64,000 nt of DNA from NCBI GenBank assembly GCA_903895255.1, contig CAITTG010000088.1:1-64000 (forward strand), in the 5' to 3' direction. The notes under the pieces were generated by a model, which did not search any database, had not been told where the DNA came from, and was given only the letters and a program-made list of their open reading frames with translations. The stretch's first letter is position 1; every line of letters begins with the position of its first letter. A program made the translations under genes and the position numbers. Below, piece by piece: positions 10,307-19,610 of the stretch. This stretch comes from an uncultured Verrucomicrobia subdivision 3 bacterium (lineage in GTDB: Bacteria; Verrucomicrobiota; Verrucomicrobiia; Limisphaerales; UBA11358).

Positions 10307-10702
10307 AATAGCGAAGAGGAGGAGAAAAAATCACCGTTCAATTGAGAACACGAGACATAATATCGGGTACTTGGACGATTCCCTCTCACCCCGGCCTTAT
10401 CCCAAAGGTAGAGGGAGAAGCGTAACTCAGTCCCACCACAACACTGGAGCGAAAACTCCTGGTGGTGCTCGGATTAATGCAAATTTTCATTGGTATTTGG
10501 TTTTAGTTTAGCAGATGGAAACCGTGACCGCATCGCTGCACTCATCACCCGTTCCAAGGTAATGTCCCGCCCTTACAGGGCGGCGAGGCAGATGGGTGGT
10601 AGGTAACCCGGGCCTCCAGCCCGGGCTATAACATGTCAGGCTTTCAGCCCGAAGAAAACGGTGATGGCCTAAATGAACTTGGCACCGTTAAAAAAGCAAT
10701 GC
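10307..10702. repeat. Gene-free stretch with extragenic palindromes
   Basis: Between mnmG and pgi. It holds a CCCTCTCACCCCGG...AGAGGGAGAAG element at 10381-10420, a cccgcccttacagggcgg hairpin near 10568, and cccgggcctccagcccggg near 10607 followed by a shorter tcaggctttcagcccga repeat. No coding frame with protein-like features is seen. The 3' part carries the probable pgi terminator. Confidence 0.6.
10657..10689 (-). terminator. Probable terminator of pgi
   Basis: AACGGTG at 10657-10663 pairs with CACCGTT at 10683-10689. Read on the minus strand, the stem is followed by TTCTTC, and it starts 14 bp after the pgi stop. The loop is long and the U-run short, so confidence is moderate. Confidence 0.4.
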
Positions 10703-12298
10703 TCACTCAAAGATCCCAAACTTATTGTCCGCGAGTGCGGGTCCGGGAATAAATTCCACCTCGCACCCGTTGGCCGAGAGATGGCGGGCGACTTTGTAAA
10801 CCGATTCAATTTCCTCCGGCTGGCCAATCGCGGTGGCCAATTCAGCGGCGGTAAAACCCTTGAGCTGGTTCGCTTCCAGATATTTTAACAGCGCCCGCTG
10901 GATTTCGATAATGTTGCCCGCCGCCTTCTTGCCGGCTTCCACGCCGGGCTGGTGGTAGGCATTGATGTTCACCAGGGTGGCGTAAAAGCCCACGGCGCGT
11001 TCGAACAAGGCGATCAGCAAACCCACAGAGGCGGGTGACACCTTATCGATGGTGAGCGTGATGGATTCCCGGCCGCTCTCCGCCAGGGCTTGACGGGTGC
11101 CCATGAAGAATCCATGCAGAAAGTCACCCGACGTCGTGCTGGGTTCCACCTCCAAGGCGGCACCATCCTGATCGTGCAATACCTCGATGAAAGTGGCGAA
11201 GAAATCGTTCAATCCATCCCTAAGTTGTTGGATATAAGAATGTTGGTCGGTAGCGCCCTTGTTGCCCAGCACGGTGATGCCCTGGTGGACCACGTTTTTG
11301 TCCAAGTCCAGTGCCTTGCCAAGGGATTCCATGACCAATTGTTGCAGGTACTTGGAAAACAGTTCCAAACGGTCCTTATAAGGCAAAACAACCATGTTTT
11401 TGATGCCTTTACCGTTACCGGACGCATACCAAGCCAGTACCAACAGGGCGGCGGGGTTGGTTTTATAGTCAGTGCCACGGGTAATCTCATCAATCGCCTT
11501 GGCCCCGGCTAACATACCGTCAATGTCCAAACCTTGAAGCGCGGCCGGAAGCAGCCCCACGGCGGAGAGTTCGCTCGTGCGACCACCCACCCAGTCCCAC
11601 ATGGGAAAGCGTTCCAACCATTCGTTTTGGACGGCCACTTTGTCGAGGTCGCTGCGGACGGTGGTAACCGCCACGCAATGATGACCGAAATGGAGCCCCG
11701 CCTTCTCATAGGCGTCCTGGGCCACCAGCATGCCGTTGCGGGTTTCCTTGGTGCCGCCGGACTTGGAGATGACGATGGTCAGGGTGCGGTTCAGGTCCGG
11801 ACCAATCGCCGCGAGCACGCGGTTCATGCCGTCCGGATCGGTATTATCGAAGAAAAACGGTTTGAGTTTGTCGGTGCGCGGGTCACCGAGGGCGTTGGCC
11901 ACGAATTGCGGACCGAGGGCGGAACCGCCAATGCCCACCAGCAGGAAATTCTTGAACGAACCACCGGCGCCTTTCAACGTGCCTTGATGGATTTTGGCCG
12001 CAAACGCATGAATCTGAGCAATGGCGCGCTTGATCTCGCCGGTGATGTCCAGTGTGGGTGCCAGCGCGGGGTTGCGCAGCCAGTAATGGCCCACCATGCG
12101 GTTTTCATCGGGGTTGGCAATCGCCCCTTTTTCGAGCGCGGCCATGAACGCAAAGGCTTTCTGGATAGCCGGTTCCATGCTGGCAAAAAACGCGTCGTCC
12201 ACGTTCATGCGGCTCAAATCCACGGCGAGGCCGACCGACGGAAACGCCGTGTGATATTTTTGAAAACGGTCCCACCATTGGAGTTTGGTATAGTTCAT
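10703..12298 (-). CDS. pgi: Glucose-6-phosphate isomerase
   Basis: Interconverts glucose-6-phosphate and fructose-6-phosphate in glycolysis and gluconeogenesis. The 531 residues from [13 protein letters not shown] carry [34 protein letters not shown], and the second PGI block [18 protein letters not shown]. The open frame extends upstream to 12733, but that extension overlaps the divergent membrane-protein gene and lacks homology-like features, so the start at 12298 is chosen. About 130 bp of divergent promoter DNA separates it from the gene at 12429. Confidence 0.96.
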   Translation of the reverse strand: MNYTKLQWWDRFQKYHTAFPSVGLAVDLSRMNVDDAFFASMEPAIQKAFAFMAALEKGAIANPDENRMVGHYWLRNPALAPTLDITGEIKRAIAQIHAFAAKIHQGTLKGAGGSFKNFLLVGIGGSALGPQFVANALGDPRTDKLKPFFFDNTDPDGMNRVLAAIGPDLNRTLTIVISKSGGTKETRNGMLVAQDAYEKAGLHFGHHCVAVTTVRSDLDKVAVQNEWLERFPMWDWVGGRTSELSAVGLLPAALQGLDIDGMLAGAKAIDEITRGTDYKTNPAALLVLAWYASGNGKGIKNMVVLPYKDRLELFSKYLQQLVMESLGKALDLDKNVVHQGITVLGNKGATDQHSYIQQLRDGLNDFFATFIEVLHDQDGAALEVEPSTTSGDFLHGFFMGTRQALAESGRESITLTIDKVSPASVGLLIALFERAVGFYATLVNINAYHQPGVEAGKKAAGNIIEIQRALLKYLEANQLKGFTAAELATAIGQPEEIESVYKVARHLSANGCEVEFIPGPALADNKFGIFE

Positions 12299-12428
12299 AA
12301 AATTTCTTTGCCGGCGGACACAGGGAGATAAACCGGATGCGCGGTTCGTGCAAGCAAAGAATGGATGACGGCAAGTTTGTGAAAATTTTATTCCCCGTTG
12401 GTCGCCGGCTTTGGCTAAATTAGGCGGG

Positions 12429-13118
12429 ATGCCGAAATGGTTGAAATTTCTACTCGCGTTGCTGCTGTTGCCGGTGGCGGTGGCCGAGGCCATGGCCATG
12501 GTGAGCGTGCTGGCGGCCAGCGGCGGCGCGGATACCACGTGGATTCCCCTGCTCGCCGGCTTCGCGAGCTGGCTGGTGATTTTTTTGCTCCTGCCCAAAC
12601 CGATGTGGATATATGTATTCGGCCACGAACTAACCCACGCACTCTGGACGTGGCTGTTTGGCGGCTCGGTCAAAGGCATGAAAGTCAGTTCCGAGGGTGG
12701 CCACGTGGTGGTCAGCAAACATAATTTTCTCATCGTTCTGGCGCCCTATTTTTTTCCGCTGTACGCCGTCCTCGTGGTGCTGGGATATTTGCTCGGGAAC
12801 TGGATCTGGGACTGGCAGCCGTACCGCCTGTGGTTTCATCTCGCGCTGGGGGCGGCATATGCTTTTCACGTTTCGCTCACCTGGCATGTGCTGCAGACCC
12901 AGCAATCGGACATCACCTCGCAAGGCTGGCTGTTTTCCGGCGTGATCATTTTTCTGGGCAACCTCACCTGGCTGTTGCTAGGGGTGCCGCTGATCACGGG
13001 AAAACCCGGTTTGACGCAAGCCCTGCGCTGGTGGGGTCACGATTTGACCCTCCTTTTTCACTGGGGTGTGGCGGGCGGCAATTGGGTGTGGCTGAAAATG
13101 TTAACAATTCATTCTTGA
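12429..13118 (+). CDS. M50-like membrane metallopeptidase family protein
   Basis: 229-residue polytopic membrane protein with about five hydrophobic segments ([58 protein letters not shown]; a segment near residue 140; [18 protein letters not shown]). An HExxH motif, [10 protein letters not shown], lies near residue 65, followed by a [16 protein letters not shown] loop, as in M50-type site-2-protease relatives. The NPDG-like third zinc ligand is not obvious, so activity is uncertain. The ATG at 12429 fits better than one at 12411. Substrate unknown. Confidence 0.65.
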   Translation: MPKWLKFLLALLLLPVAVAEAMAMVSVLAASGGADTTWIPLLAGFASWLVIFLLLPKPMWIYVFGHELTHALWTWLFGGSVKGMKVSSEGGHVVVSKHNFLIVLAPYFFPLYAVLVVLGYLLGNWIWDWQPYRLWFHLALGAAYAFHVSLTWHVLQTQQSDITSQGWLFSGVIIFLGNLTWLLLGVPLITGKPGLTQALRWWGHDLTLLFHWGVAGGNWVWLKMLTIHS

Positions 13119-13158
13119 ATTGTGCCGCCAATCAGGTGAAATGCAGGAGTAACATTTT

Positions 13159-13623
13159 ATGGACCTGGCTGACATTTTAACAAAGGCGCAAATCATCCCT
13201 GGATTGCGCGCGGCCAATCGCTGGGAAGCGATTGATGAACTGATTGATAATTTGGTGGCCACGGGCAAGATCCAGCCAGGGGATCGCGACGCGGTGACCG
13301 CCGCCGTGAAAAAGCGCGAGACCTCCATGAGCACCGGCATTGGTTTCGGCATTGGCATTCCGCACGCCTCCACGGATTTGATTTACGAAGTCGTCGGCGC
13401 GCTGGGCCGCTCCAAGACCGGGGTCAATTTCGAAGCCTTGGACAACCAGCCCGTCAAGCTCGTCATGCTTTTCCTCGTTCCCCAAGGCCAGTTTCAGAAA
13501 CATCTGCACACCCTCGCCAATATTGCCAAGCTGCTCCACAAGCCGGATTTCCGCCAGGCGCTGGAAAACGCCCCGGATGCGGAATCCATGCTCAACATCA
13601 TTCGCGAGTACGGGAAAAAGTAG
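13159..13623 (+). CDS. PTS IIA-type phosphoprotein (PtsN/EIIA-Ntr like)
   Basis: 154 residues of the mannitol/fructose-type IIA fold. The block STGIGFGIGIPHASTDLIYE contains the phospho-acceptor His (IPH), followed by VKLVMLFLVPQGQFQKHLHTLANIAKLL. There are no IIB/IIC transport domains and no PTS permease nearby, so a regulatory EIIA-Ntr-like role is more likely than sugar uptake. The start is supported by aggag 12 bp upstream. It follows the membrane protein gene by 40 bp and precedes a Gfo/Idh/MocA oxidoreductase. Confidence 0.85.
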   Translation: MDLADILTKAQIIPGLRAANRWEAIDELIDNLVATGKIQPGDRDAVTAAVKKRETSMSTGIGFGIGIPHASTDLIYEVVGALGRSKTGVNFEALDNQPVKLVMLFLVPQGQFQKHLHTLANIAKLLHKPDFRQALENAPDAESMLNIIREYGKK

Positions 13624-13704
13624 GCCGGCGGATCATCCATCCGCGTTATCGCCAACCACCCGTCGGCGCGAGGACGGTTTGCGTTTTGCCGGAGGTGATT
13701 TATC

Positions 13705-14721
13705 GTGCCGGGTCTGATCATGACCACTGAAACCAAAAAAATCCGCTGGGGCGTTTTGGGGTGGGCCCGCATCGCCCGGGAAAATGTCATCCCCGCCATC
13801 CAACGCTCCTCCAATTCCGAATTTCACGCGCTCTCCTCGCGCGAACCGGCCAAGCTGAAGGAGGCGCGGGACAAATTTAACGTGCCGGTCACGCATGATC
13901 GTTACGAAGACCTGCTGGCTGATTCCTCAGTGGATGCCGTTTATATTCCCCTGCCCAATGGCTTGCACTGTGAGTGGACCATCAAGGCGGCGGAACGCGG
14001 CAAGCATATCCTGTGCGAAAAACCCATCGCGCTGAACGCCGCCGAGTGCCGGCGGATGATCGCGGCCAGCGCCGCCAACGGTGTGCGGTTGATGGAAGGC
14101 TTCATGTACCGCTACACCGACCGCACCCGCCAGGTGCTGGAAGTGCTGCGCAGCGGGGTACTCGGGGAAATCAAATGTGTCAGCTCCACGCACCGGTTTT
14201 TGCTCACGAATCCCGCCTCGATCAAACTCAAGCCGGATCTCGGCGGCGGCGCGCTCTATGATGTGGGCTGTTACGCCGTGAACTTCGCCGGCCTCGTGGC
14301 GGATGAAGTGGCCCGCCAGCAGAACCTGCCGACGGAAACGTCCGTGCCGGAATCCGTTGCGGTCGAGCAAGTGCGCGCCGGCGGGGTGGATGTGAGCTTC
14401 TCCGCGCTGTTAAATTATTCCACGGGCCTGATCGCCTCGGTAAATTGCGGCATCAACTCGCAACGGCGGGTGTATTCGGAAATGATCGGCACGCGCGGTG
14501 TGCTGGAAGTGCCGGACACCTTCCTGGACAACGCCGGCAGCCTCAGCCTAACAGTGGGGGACGAGCGCCACGAAATTCCCGTGGCACTGAGCGACCGGTA
14601 CCGGCTGGAGGTGGAGGATTTTGCTGATGCCATTCTGGCGGGGCGGGCGCCGCAGTTCGGACTGGGCGAGACGCTGCGCAATGCGGAGGTGATGGATAAA
14701 TTATTGGCGGTCGGGCGGTAA
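13705..14721 (+). CDS. Gfo/Idh/MocA-family oxidoreductase (1)
   Basis: 338-residue NAD(P)-dependent sugar or polyol oxidoreductase. A Rossmann N-terminus (IRWGVLGWARIARENVIPAI), the EKP motif HILCEKPIALNAAE, and a C-terminal alpha/beta domain with LGGGALYDVGCYAVNF are visible. The start is decided by the ribosome-binding site: GGAGGTGAT at 13691-13699 sits 5 bp before GTG 13705, while the in-frame ATG at 13720 is too far. Substrate unknown. It ends 1 bp before the convergent oxidoreductase gene. Confidence 0.9.
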   Translation: MPGLIMTTETKKIRWGVLGWARIARENVIPAIQRSSNSEFHALSSREPAKLKEARDKFNVPVTHDRYEDLLADSSVDAVYIPLPNGLHCEWTIKAAERGKHILCEKPIALNAAECRRMIAASAANGVRLMEGFMYRYTDRTRQVLEVLRSGVLGEIKCVSSTHRFLLTNPASIKLKPDLGGGALYDVGCYAVNFAGLVADEVARQQNLPTETSVPESVAVEQVRAGGVDVSFSALLNYSTGLIASVNCGINSQRRVYSEMIGTRGVLEVPDTFLDNAGSLSLTVGDERHEIPVALSDRYRLEVEDFADAILAGRAPQFGLGETLRNAEVMDKLLAVGR

Positions 14722-14722
14722 T

Positions 14723-15874
14723 TTACTTTTTAAACGACCCCGCAAAATCATCCGCTCCCGTCGCCCGGACTTCCTTGACCACCTTTGATTCCGCGATCAA
14801 CTGATTTAATCTCGCCTCCCAACCCGCCCCGTCCATCGGCAGCCGAATCGTTTCGCCACGCAATGAGGACCACACCAGGGCGTTGGCCAGTTCCAACGAA
14901 TGCAGGCCCTCCTCGCCCGGGGCGATGAGGGGCTCGCCATCGAGAATGGCGTTCACGAAATTCTGCGTCAGGATGGCATGCGGGAGTTTGGCGTTCTCAA
15001 AAGGGATCTCCTGTGCGGTGGCCGCCGGCTTGACAAAACCCTGAGTGGCCGTCCGGCTGAATTCAAGCATGTCCGTCTCGTTGCGCGTGAAGACCAGCCG
15101 GTCGTTTTCCAACACCAGTTTCCCGCGCGTGCCGGCAATCTCCAGCCGGTTGGTGCCGGGGGCCTCGCCCGTGGAGCTGATGAACGAGCCCGTCGCGCCG
15201 TTGGCCCATTCCAAATACGCGGTCACGTTATCCTCCACCTCGATCTCGTGGAAGCGGCCGAGCTGGCAAAAGCCGCGCACACTCCGCGGCTGACCACAGA
15301 GCCACTGCAACGTGTCGAGATTATGCAGCGCCTGGTTGAGCAGCACACCGCCGCCCTCCCCGCGCCACGTGGCGCGCCAGGCGCTGCTGGTGTAATACGC
15401 TTCCGTGCGAAACCAGTCCGTGTTGATCCAGTTCACCCGCACGATCTCGCCCAGTTCCGTCTGGAGCAATCGCCGGATGGCCTGATAACGGGGCTCGGCA
15501 CGGAGCTGGAACATCCCGCCAAACACCAGGTGCGGGGATTTTTTCCGCGCCGAGATCAGCCGCTCGGCATCCGCCTTGTGCGCGGCAATGGGCTTCTCCA
15601 CCAGCACATGCCGGCCGGCCGCGAACGCGGCGATGCCCAGCGCCGGATGTTGATAATGCGGGGTGGCGATGATCACCGCATCCACCGCGCCGGACTGGAT
15701 GAGCGCCGCGCCATCGCGGAAAACGTGGAGTGACTGGTATTTCTCCGGCAGCGTCGCGGTGTTGCCGGTGACCGCCACCAGCTCGGCGCGGGAGACTTTA
15801 TGGCCGAGCAAATAATCGGCGTGATGTTTGCCGATGTTCCCCATGCCGATGATGCCAAGCCGGACGGTGTGCAT
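14723..15874 (-). CDS. Gfo/Idh/MocA-family oxidoreductase (2)
   Basis: 383 residues. Rossmann start RLGIIGMGNIGKHHADYLL, the EKP block HVLVEKPIAAHKADAERLI, and a C-terminal domain with GEGGGVLLNQALHNLDTLQW, where the GG...H..D pattern gives the usual catalytic residues. It differs enough from its convergent neighbour (13705-14721) to be another subfamily, not a recent tandem copy. The stop codons are 1 bp apart, so the two converging transcripts overlap. Likely acts on a sugar or inositol derivative. Confidence 0.9.
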   Translation of the reverse strand: MHTVRLGIIGMGNIGKHHADYLLGHKVSRAELVAVTGNTATLPEKYQSLHVFRDGAALIQSGAVDAVIIATPHYQHPALGIAAFAAGRHVLVEKPIAAHKADAERLISARKKSPHLVFGGMFQLRAEPRYQAIRRLLQTELGEIVRVNWINTDWFRTEAYYTSSAWRATWRGEGGGVLLNQALHNLDTLQWLCGQPRSVRGFCQLGRFHEIEVEDNVTAYLEWANGATGSFISSTGEAPGTNRLEIAGTRGKLVLENDRLVFTRNETDMLEFSRTATQGFVKPAATAQEIPFENAKLPHAILTQNFVNAILDGEPLIAPGEEGLHSLELANALVWSSLRGETIRLPMDGAGWEARLNQLIAESKVVKEVRATGADDFAGSFKK

Positions 15875-16002
15875 GCGGGAAGTTTAGCGAGGCCGAATTG
15901 CGGGCGTCCATCGTAATTACAAAAATGGTCGCACAGAGAGACTAACCGCTCCCCCATTTTTTCTCCGTGCCCCGCGCCGCCCGTTTATGGTTTAATAACC
16001 GC

Positions 16003-17778
16003 GTGCTGCCTTATTTATCCATTCAATTGCGCCTGCAAGCCGCCGCGCGCGCGGTGCTGCCCGAGGCCGACGTCACCGCCGTGCTCGTCCGCCCCTGCCC
16101 TGATCCCAAATTCGGCGATTACCAGAGCAACGCCCTCATGGCCTTGGCCAAGGCCCGCAAACTGAACCCCCGCCAGCTCGCCACCGATGTGGTCGCCCGG
16201 CTCGATGTCGCCGAATGGTGCGAGCCCGTGGAGATCGCCGGCGCGGGCTTCCTGAATTTCCGCCTCAAACCCGCCGCGCTGGATGCCGCGCTGCAATCCG
16301 CCGCCCGCGGCGAGCACCAGTTTTTCGCCCAGGCCGCCCAGCCCCGCACCATCATCGTCGATTTCAGCTCGCCCAACGTCGCCAAGCCCATGCACGTGGG
16401 CCACATCCGCTCCACCGGCATTGGCGATGCCCTCCAGCGTTCGCTGCGATTGCTCGGCCACCAGGTCATCACCGACAATCACATCGGCGACTGGGGCACC
16501 GCCTTCGGCAAACTGCTCCTGGGCTGGAAACAAATTCTCGAACGCCCCGCCCTCGAACGCGACGCCATCGGCGAGTTGGAACGGCTCTACAAGATCATCA
16601 ACACCGAGTGCGACGTCAACCCCGCCCACCTCGAGGAAGCCAAGCAAGAACTCGTGAAACTCCAGGCCGGCGACCCCGAAAACCTCGGCATCTGGCGCGA
16701 GATGACCGAGCTCTCGCAAAAACAATTCGACACCATCTACGCGCGTCTCGGCGTGAAATTTGACCACACCCTGGGCGAAAGTTTTTACAATCCGTGGCTC
16801 AATGACGTTGTGGAAGATCTGCTAAAACGCGGCATCGCGCGGGCGAGTGATGGCGCCGTGGCCGTGTTCAGCGATGGCTCCCTGCCGCCCAAGGAGGATC
16901 CGTTCCTCGTCAATCGCGATGGCGAGTGGATCGCCGATCCCGCCCTCGTGCGCAAGAGCGACGGCGGTTTCAATTACACCACCACCGACCTGGCCACGCT
17001 CGATTACCGCCTGAAAACCTGGTCGCCGCGCGAAATTCTGTATGTCGTGGATGACCGCCAGGGGCCGCATTTCAAAAAACTGTTCCTCGCTTTCGCCCGC
17101 TGGCAGCCGGAGGCCGCCAAAACGGTGAAGCTCGTGCACGTCGGCTTCGGCAAAATCATGGGCGACGACGGCAAGCCCTTCAAGACCCGCTCCGGCGACA
17201 CCGTGAAGCTCGGCGATTTGCTGGACGAGGCCGAGGAACGCAGCCTGAAACTTGTCACCGAAAAAAATCCCGACCTGTCACCCGAGCGCTGCCGCGAAAT
17301 CGCGCGCGTCGTGGGCCTGGCCGCCGTGAAGTACGCCGACCTCCTGCCCAACCGCCAGAGCGATTACGTGTTCAACTGGGATAAAATGCTCGCCTTCACC
17401 GGCAACACCGCGCCCTATCTGTTATACGCCTACTCCCGCATCCGGAGCATCTTCCGCAAACTGGAGCAGCCGGATTTCCAAATCGCCCACCCCGAAGTCA
17501 TCCACCTCGTGGCACCGGAAGAAATCGTGCTGGCCAAGCACCTGTTGAACTTCGGCCTCGCCCTGGAAGGCGTGGCGGAGGAATACCGTCCCAATTTCCT
17601 GTGCAACTACCTCTACGAGCTCGCCGGGAAATTCACCTCCTTCTACGAGAACTGCCCGGTGCTCAAAGCCGACGACACCGCCACGCGCGATTCGCGCCTG
17701 GCCCTGTGCCACCTCACGGCCACTGTGTTGAAGCAGGGGCTGGCGGCACTGGGGATTGAGACGATTGAGCAGATGTAA
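16003..17778 (+). CDS. argS: Arginyl-tRNA synthetase
   Basis: Charges tRNA-Arg. Class I features: the N-terminal Add1 domain with KFGDYQSNALMALAK, the HIGH-equivalent KPMHVGHIRSTGIGDALQRS, ITDNHIGDWGTAFGKLLLGW, the KMSKS-region equivalent GKIMGDDGKPFKTRSGDTVK (degenerate, as in many ArgRS), and the DALR anticodon-binding domain at the end. GTG 16003 is chosen because the distance to FGDYQ then matches E. coli ArgS; GTG 15967 is the upstream alternative in the same frame. Divergent from the oxidoreductase at 14723-15874. Confidence 0.96.
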   Translation: MLPYLSIQLRLQAAARAVLPEADVTAVLVRPCPDPKFGDYQSNALMALAKARKLNPRQLATDVVARLDVAEWCEPVEIAGAGFLNFRLKPAALDAALQSAARGEHQFFAQAAQPRTIIVDFSSPNVAKPMHVGHIRSTGIGDALQRSLRLLGHQVITDNHIGDWGTAFGKLLLGWKQILERPALERDAIGELERLYKIINTECDVNPAHLEEAKQELVKLQAGDPENLGIWREMTELSQKQFDTIYARLGVKFDHTLGESFYNPWLNDVVEDLLKRGIARASDGAVAVFSDGSLPPKEDPFLVNRDGEWIADPALVRKSDGGFNYTTTDLATLDYRLKTWSPREILYVVDDRQGPHFKKLFLAFARWQPEAAKTVKLVHVGFGKIMGDDGKPFKTRSGDTVKLGDLLDEAEERSLKLVTEKNPDLSPERCREIARVVGLAAVKYADLLPNRQSDYVFNWDKMLAFTGNTAPYLLYAYSRIRSIFRKLEQPDFQIAHPEVIHLVAPEEIVLAKHLLNFGLALEGVAEEYRPNFLCNYLYELAGKFTSFYENCPVLKADDTATRDSRLALCHLTATVLKQGLAALGIETIEQM

Positions 17779-17785
17779 TTTAAAT

Positions 17786-18085
17786 ATGACCATCACCAAC
17801 AATGGGGAGCTTAACGAGCCGGTCGGGCCGGGCAGCGCAAATCAGGTGGCCAGCCAGTTTCAGGCAGAAGGGCAGGTCCAGATAGTGGGTCCGAACCAGA
17901 CGGAACTCCTGGCCCAAACCCAGATCCAATCAGAGACCGAATTGGAATCGCCCAACGCGATTCAGACCCAAACTGAAATCGAGTCCCAAGCGGAGATCGA
18001 ATCGCCAGCCGGGAACCCGGATCCAGTTGAAATCGCTGTGCAGTCCGAGTCGCAAATCCAGGTGGAGGTCACCATCACCCGCTAA
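17786..18085 (+). CDS. Low-complexity Gln/Glu/Ser/Thr-rich small protein
   Basis: 99 residues starting 7 bp after the argS stop, ending just before an intrinsic terminator. After MTITNNGELNEPVGPGSANQ it consists of degenerate short repeats built from Q-T-E-I-E-S units (TQIQSETELES, TQTEIESQAEIES, SESQIQVEV). There are no Cys or Trp residues. It is probably translated as the last gene of the argS transcript, but the amino-acid bias could also come from repetitive DNA. Function unknown. Confidence 0.45.
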   Translation: MTITNNGELNEPVGPGSANQVASQFQAEGQVQIVGPNQTELLAQTQIQSETELESPNAIQTQTEIESQAEIESPAGNPDPVEIAVQSESQIQVEVTITR

Positions 18086-18093
18086 TTTGCCAA

Positions 18094-18123
18094 TCCCGGA
18101 GTTGTGTCCGGGCCTTCTCTTTT
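18094..18123 (+). terminator. Intrinsic terminator after argS and small ORF
   Basis: cccgga / tccggg stem with gttgtg loop, followed by ccttctctttt. It lies 8 bp after the stop at 18085. The same hairpin and tail recur at the 3' ends of the two 120-bp elements at 18855-18974 and 19611-19730. The U-tract is on the plus strand, so it terminates rightward transcription. Confidence 0.75.
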
Positions 18124-18140
18124 CCCCCCAAGCCGCAAAA

Positions 18141-18560
18141 TTAAAGCAGCGCTTTTACCACCAGCGGATTCTCCGCCGCAATTCCCATCGCCGCAAAGTC
18201 TTTAAGATTTTGCGTCGCCACCGTGGCGCCAGTGCGCAAGGCAATCGCGCCCAGCAAGGCATCCGCCAGACTGGGTTTGCCCCGGCCGATGCGCCGGGCT
18301 TCCCCGGCCATCCGTGCCGCCGTCTCGTAGTCGGCGGCTTCATTCGGGAAGGCGGGGATGGGGGCAATGCGGTCGCGGTAGAACTGATCGCCACGCTGCC
18401 GTTTGGCCGGATCGGGCACAGCATGAACGCCCAGCAGAAATTCCGCGCGAATAATATCCGCCGTCGCATATTCGCCGGGTGTCTTCAGCCATTGGGCAAA
18501 CGCCGGATTTCCCCGCTCGCCCTCGATGAGGACATCGGAATCAATGAGCCAGCGCTTCAT
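18141..18560 (-). CDS. vapC: PIN-domain toxin, VapC family
   Basis: 139 residues, a typical VapC ribonuclease. Acidic metal-binding residues are in place: D7 in WLIDSDVLIEG, E40 in IIRAEFLLG, D100 in SLADALLGAIA, and a further Asp in TQNLKDF. It overlaps the 3' end of its antitoxin gene by 20 bp, the usual translational coupling. VapC toxins cleave tRNA or rRNA; the target is unknown. The second TA pair lies directly upstream on the same strand. Confidence 0.9.
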   Translation of the reverse strand: MKRWLIDSDVLIEGERGNPAFAQWLKTPGEYATADIIRAEFLLGVHAVPDPAKRQRGDQFYRDRIAPIPAFPNEAADYETAARMAGEARRIGRGKPSLADALLGAIALRTGATVATQNLKDFAAMGIAAENPLVVKALL

Positions 18561-18804
18561 CCGCTTCCTGGTCCAGAGTTAGAATAGTGGCCGCCACCGC
18601 GTCGGCCGTGGCCTGATCCAGCGCATCGGCCTGATACCCTGCAAACACCCGCACCATGTCTTGGCTGCTCATGAAATCACAGTCCGGAACCAACCGCGCC
18701 CGGGCGCGGCCATGTTTCAGAATGCGCACGGTCTCACCCTGCGCCACCCGCTCCAAAAGCTGGTGGAAGGAATTAACCCCTTCCGTTGCGGACACCGTAA
18801 TCAT
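18541..18804 (-). CDS. Phd/YefM-type antitoxin of the VapC pair
   Basis: 87 residues. The N-terminus MITVSATEGVNSFHQLLERV followed by GETVRILKHGRARARLVP is the Phd/prevent-host-death DNA-binding fold, and the C-terminal helix binds the toxin. It is the first gene of the pair, overlaps vapC, and probably represses its own promoter, as is usual for these modules. Confidence 0.85.
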   Translation of the reverse strand: MITVSATEGVNSFHQLLERVAQGETVRILKHGRARARLVPDCDFMSSQDMVRVFAGYQADALDQATADAVAATILTLDQEADEALAH

Positions 18805-18854
18805 GAGGTCAAAGTACCTAAAATACCTATTTTGTCAAATTTCAGCACATGTAA

Positions 18855-18974
18855 CCAGTACTGGTGACTGGTAGAGGACGCGGATTTTGGTAAATTAGAG
18901 ATGTGTTAAGCGCACTCAGTTCTCAAGTGCGTTGTGTGTGATAAGCCCGGAGTTGTGTCCGGGCTTTCTCTTTT
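18855..18974 (+). ncRNA. Candidate small RNA element, copy 1
   Basis: A 120-bp element repeated at 19611-19730 with about 12 mismatches; the last ~67 bp differ at two positions only. Order: CCAGTACTGG palindrome, a variable AT-rich stretch that could be a promoter, GTGTTAA, a hairpin GCGCACT-N9-AGTGCGT, TGTGTGATA, then an intrinsic terminator stem AGCCCGGA/TCCGGGCT followed by TTCTCTTTT. No open frame is preserved. Two conserved stems ending in a U-tract, with no plus-strand gene upstream, suggest an independent transcript of roughly 60-75 nt. It lies between the two TA operons. Confidence 0.5.
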
Positions 18975-18987
18975 CCAAGCGGAGGCG

Positions 18988-19263
18988 TTAGCGCTGGTGG
19001 CGCAAGTAGTTCTGCACTTCGTCGTGATTCCCCGCAAAATCAAAGGTAAGCACGCCCTTTTGCGCATAAAATATCAAGCGCCAAGCTCGGCCAGTGCGGC
19101 ACTCAAAGAGGTTCTTGCCCAATTTACGAATGGCCAGGCCCGTGTGGGCATGGGGATTTCCAAAGCCCAACTGCACGAGTTTGAGCGTGGCCGAAACCTC
19201 GGCTTCCCGGCCGGCTTGACGGACGAGGTCCTTGAATCGCCGGGTTAGCTCAATCGAAATCAT
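18988..19263 (-). CDS. RelE/ParE-family toxin
   Basis: 91 residues from MISIELTRRFKDLVRQAG at 19263; a longer frame to 19326 overlaps the antitoxin too deeply. The RelE/ParE fold shows in a short helical N-terminus followed by LGKNLFECRTGRAWRLIFYAQ and VLTFDFAGNHDEVQNYLR. It overlaps its antitoxin by 14 bp. Whether it is a ribosome-dependent nuclease (RelE) or gyrase inhibitor (ParE) cannot be told. Confidence 0.75.
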   Translation of the reverse strand: MISIELTRRFKDLVRQAGREAEVSATLKLVQLGFGNPHAHTGLAIRKLGKNLFECRTGRAWRLIFYAQKGVLTFDFAGNHDEVQNYLRHQR

Positions 19264-19522
19264 TGGTACCACCCGTGAACTGGGTGACAGCGCCGCGCGC
19301 CCGCGCCGATTTGATATCCGCGGCAATCCGCTTCTCGGCCGTGGCCATTTCCCGGTCCGTCAAACCATATTCCTGCAAGGCATAATCGGCCGAGTGAACC
19401 TCCACCGGGCGCAGGGCCACCACTTTGCCTTCAAACACGAAGCCGATGTCCTCGCCCTGCACGGCTTTTTTGAGCCAGTAACCCAGGCGACCCCGGCCCT
19501 CAGTAATGGTGAGCGTCTTCAT
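19250..19522 (-). CDS. Antitoxin of the RelE/ParE-like pair
   Basis: 90 residues. MKTLTITEGRGRLGYWLKKA followed by GEDIGFVFEGKVVALRPVEV is Phd-like, with an acidic helical C-terminus (DREMATAEKRIAADIK). It lies upstream of and overlaps the RelE-like gene, the standard antitoxin-first order. Together with the VapC pair it makes two adjacent co-oriented modules separated by the 120-bp RNA-like element. Confidence 0.75.
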   Translation of the reverse strand: MKTLTITEGRGRLGYWLKKAVQGEDIGFVFEGKVVALRPVEVHSADYALQEYGLTDREMATAEKRIAADIKSARARGAVTQFTGGTNDFD

Positions 19523-19610
19523 ACGCTCATTTTAGCGTACATGCCCGGGCAATGCCAAGGAAAGTTGTGGTCTGAAATTTCTCTGGTCGGGAGCCGTTAT
19601 CCTCATGTCC

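Noticed and set aside
12299..12733. 145-codon upstream extension of pgi
   Set aside because: It runs through the divergent membrane-protein gene, and the PGI homology starts at 12298.
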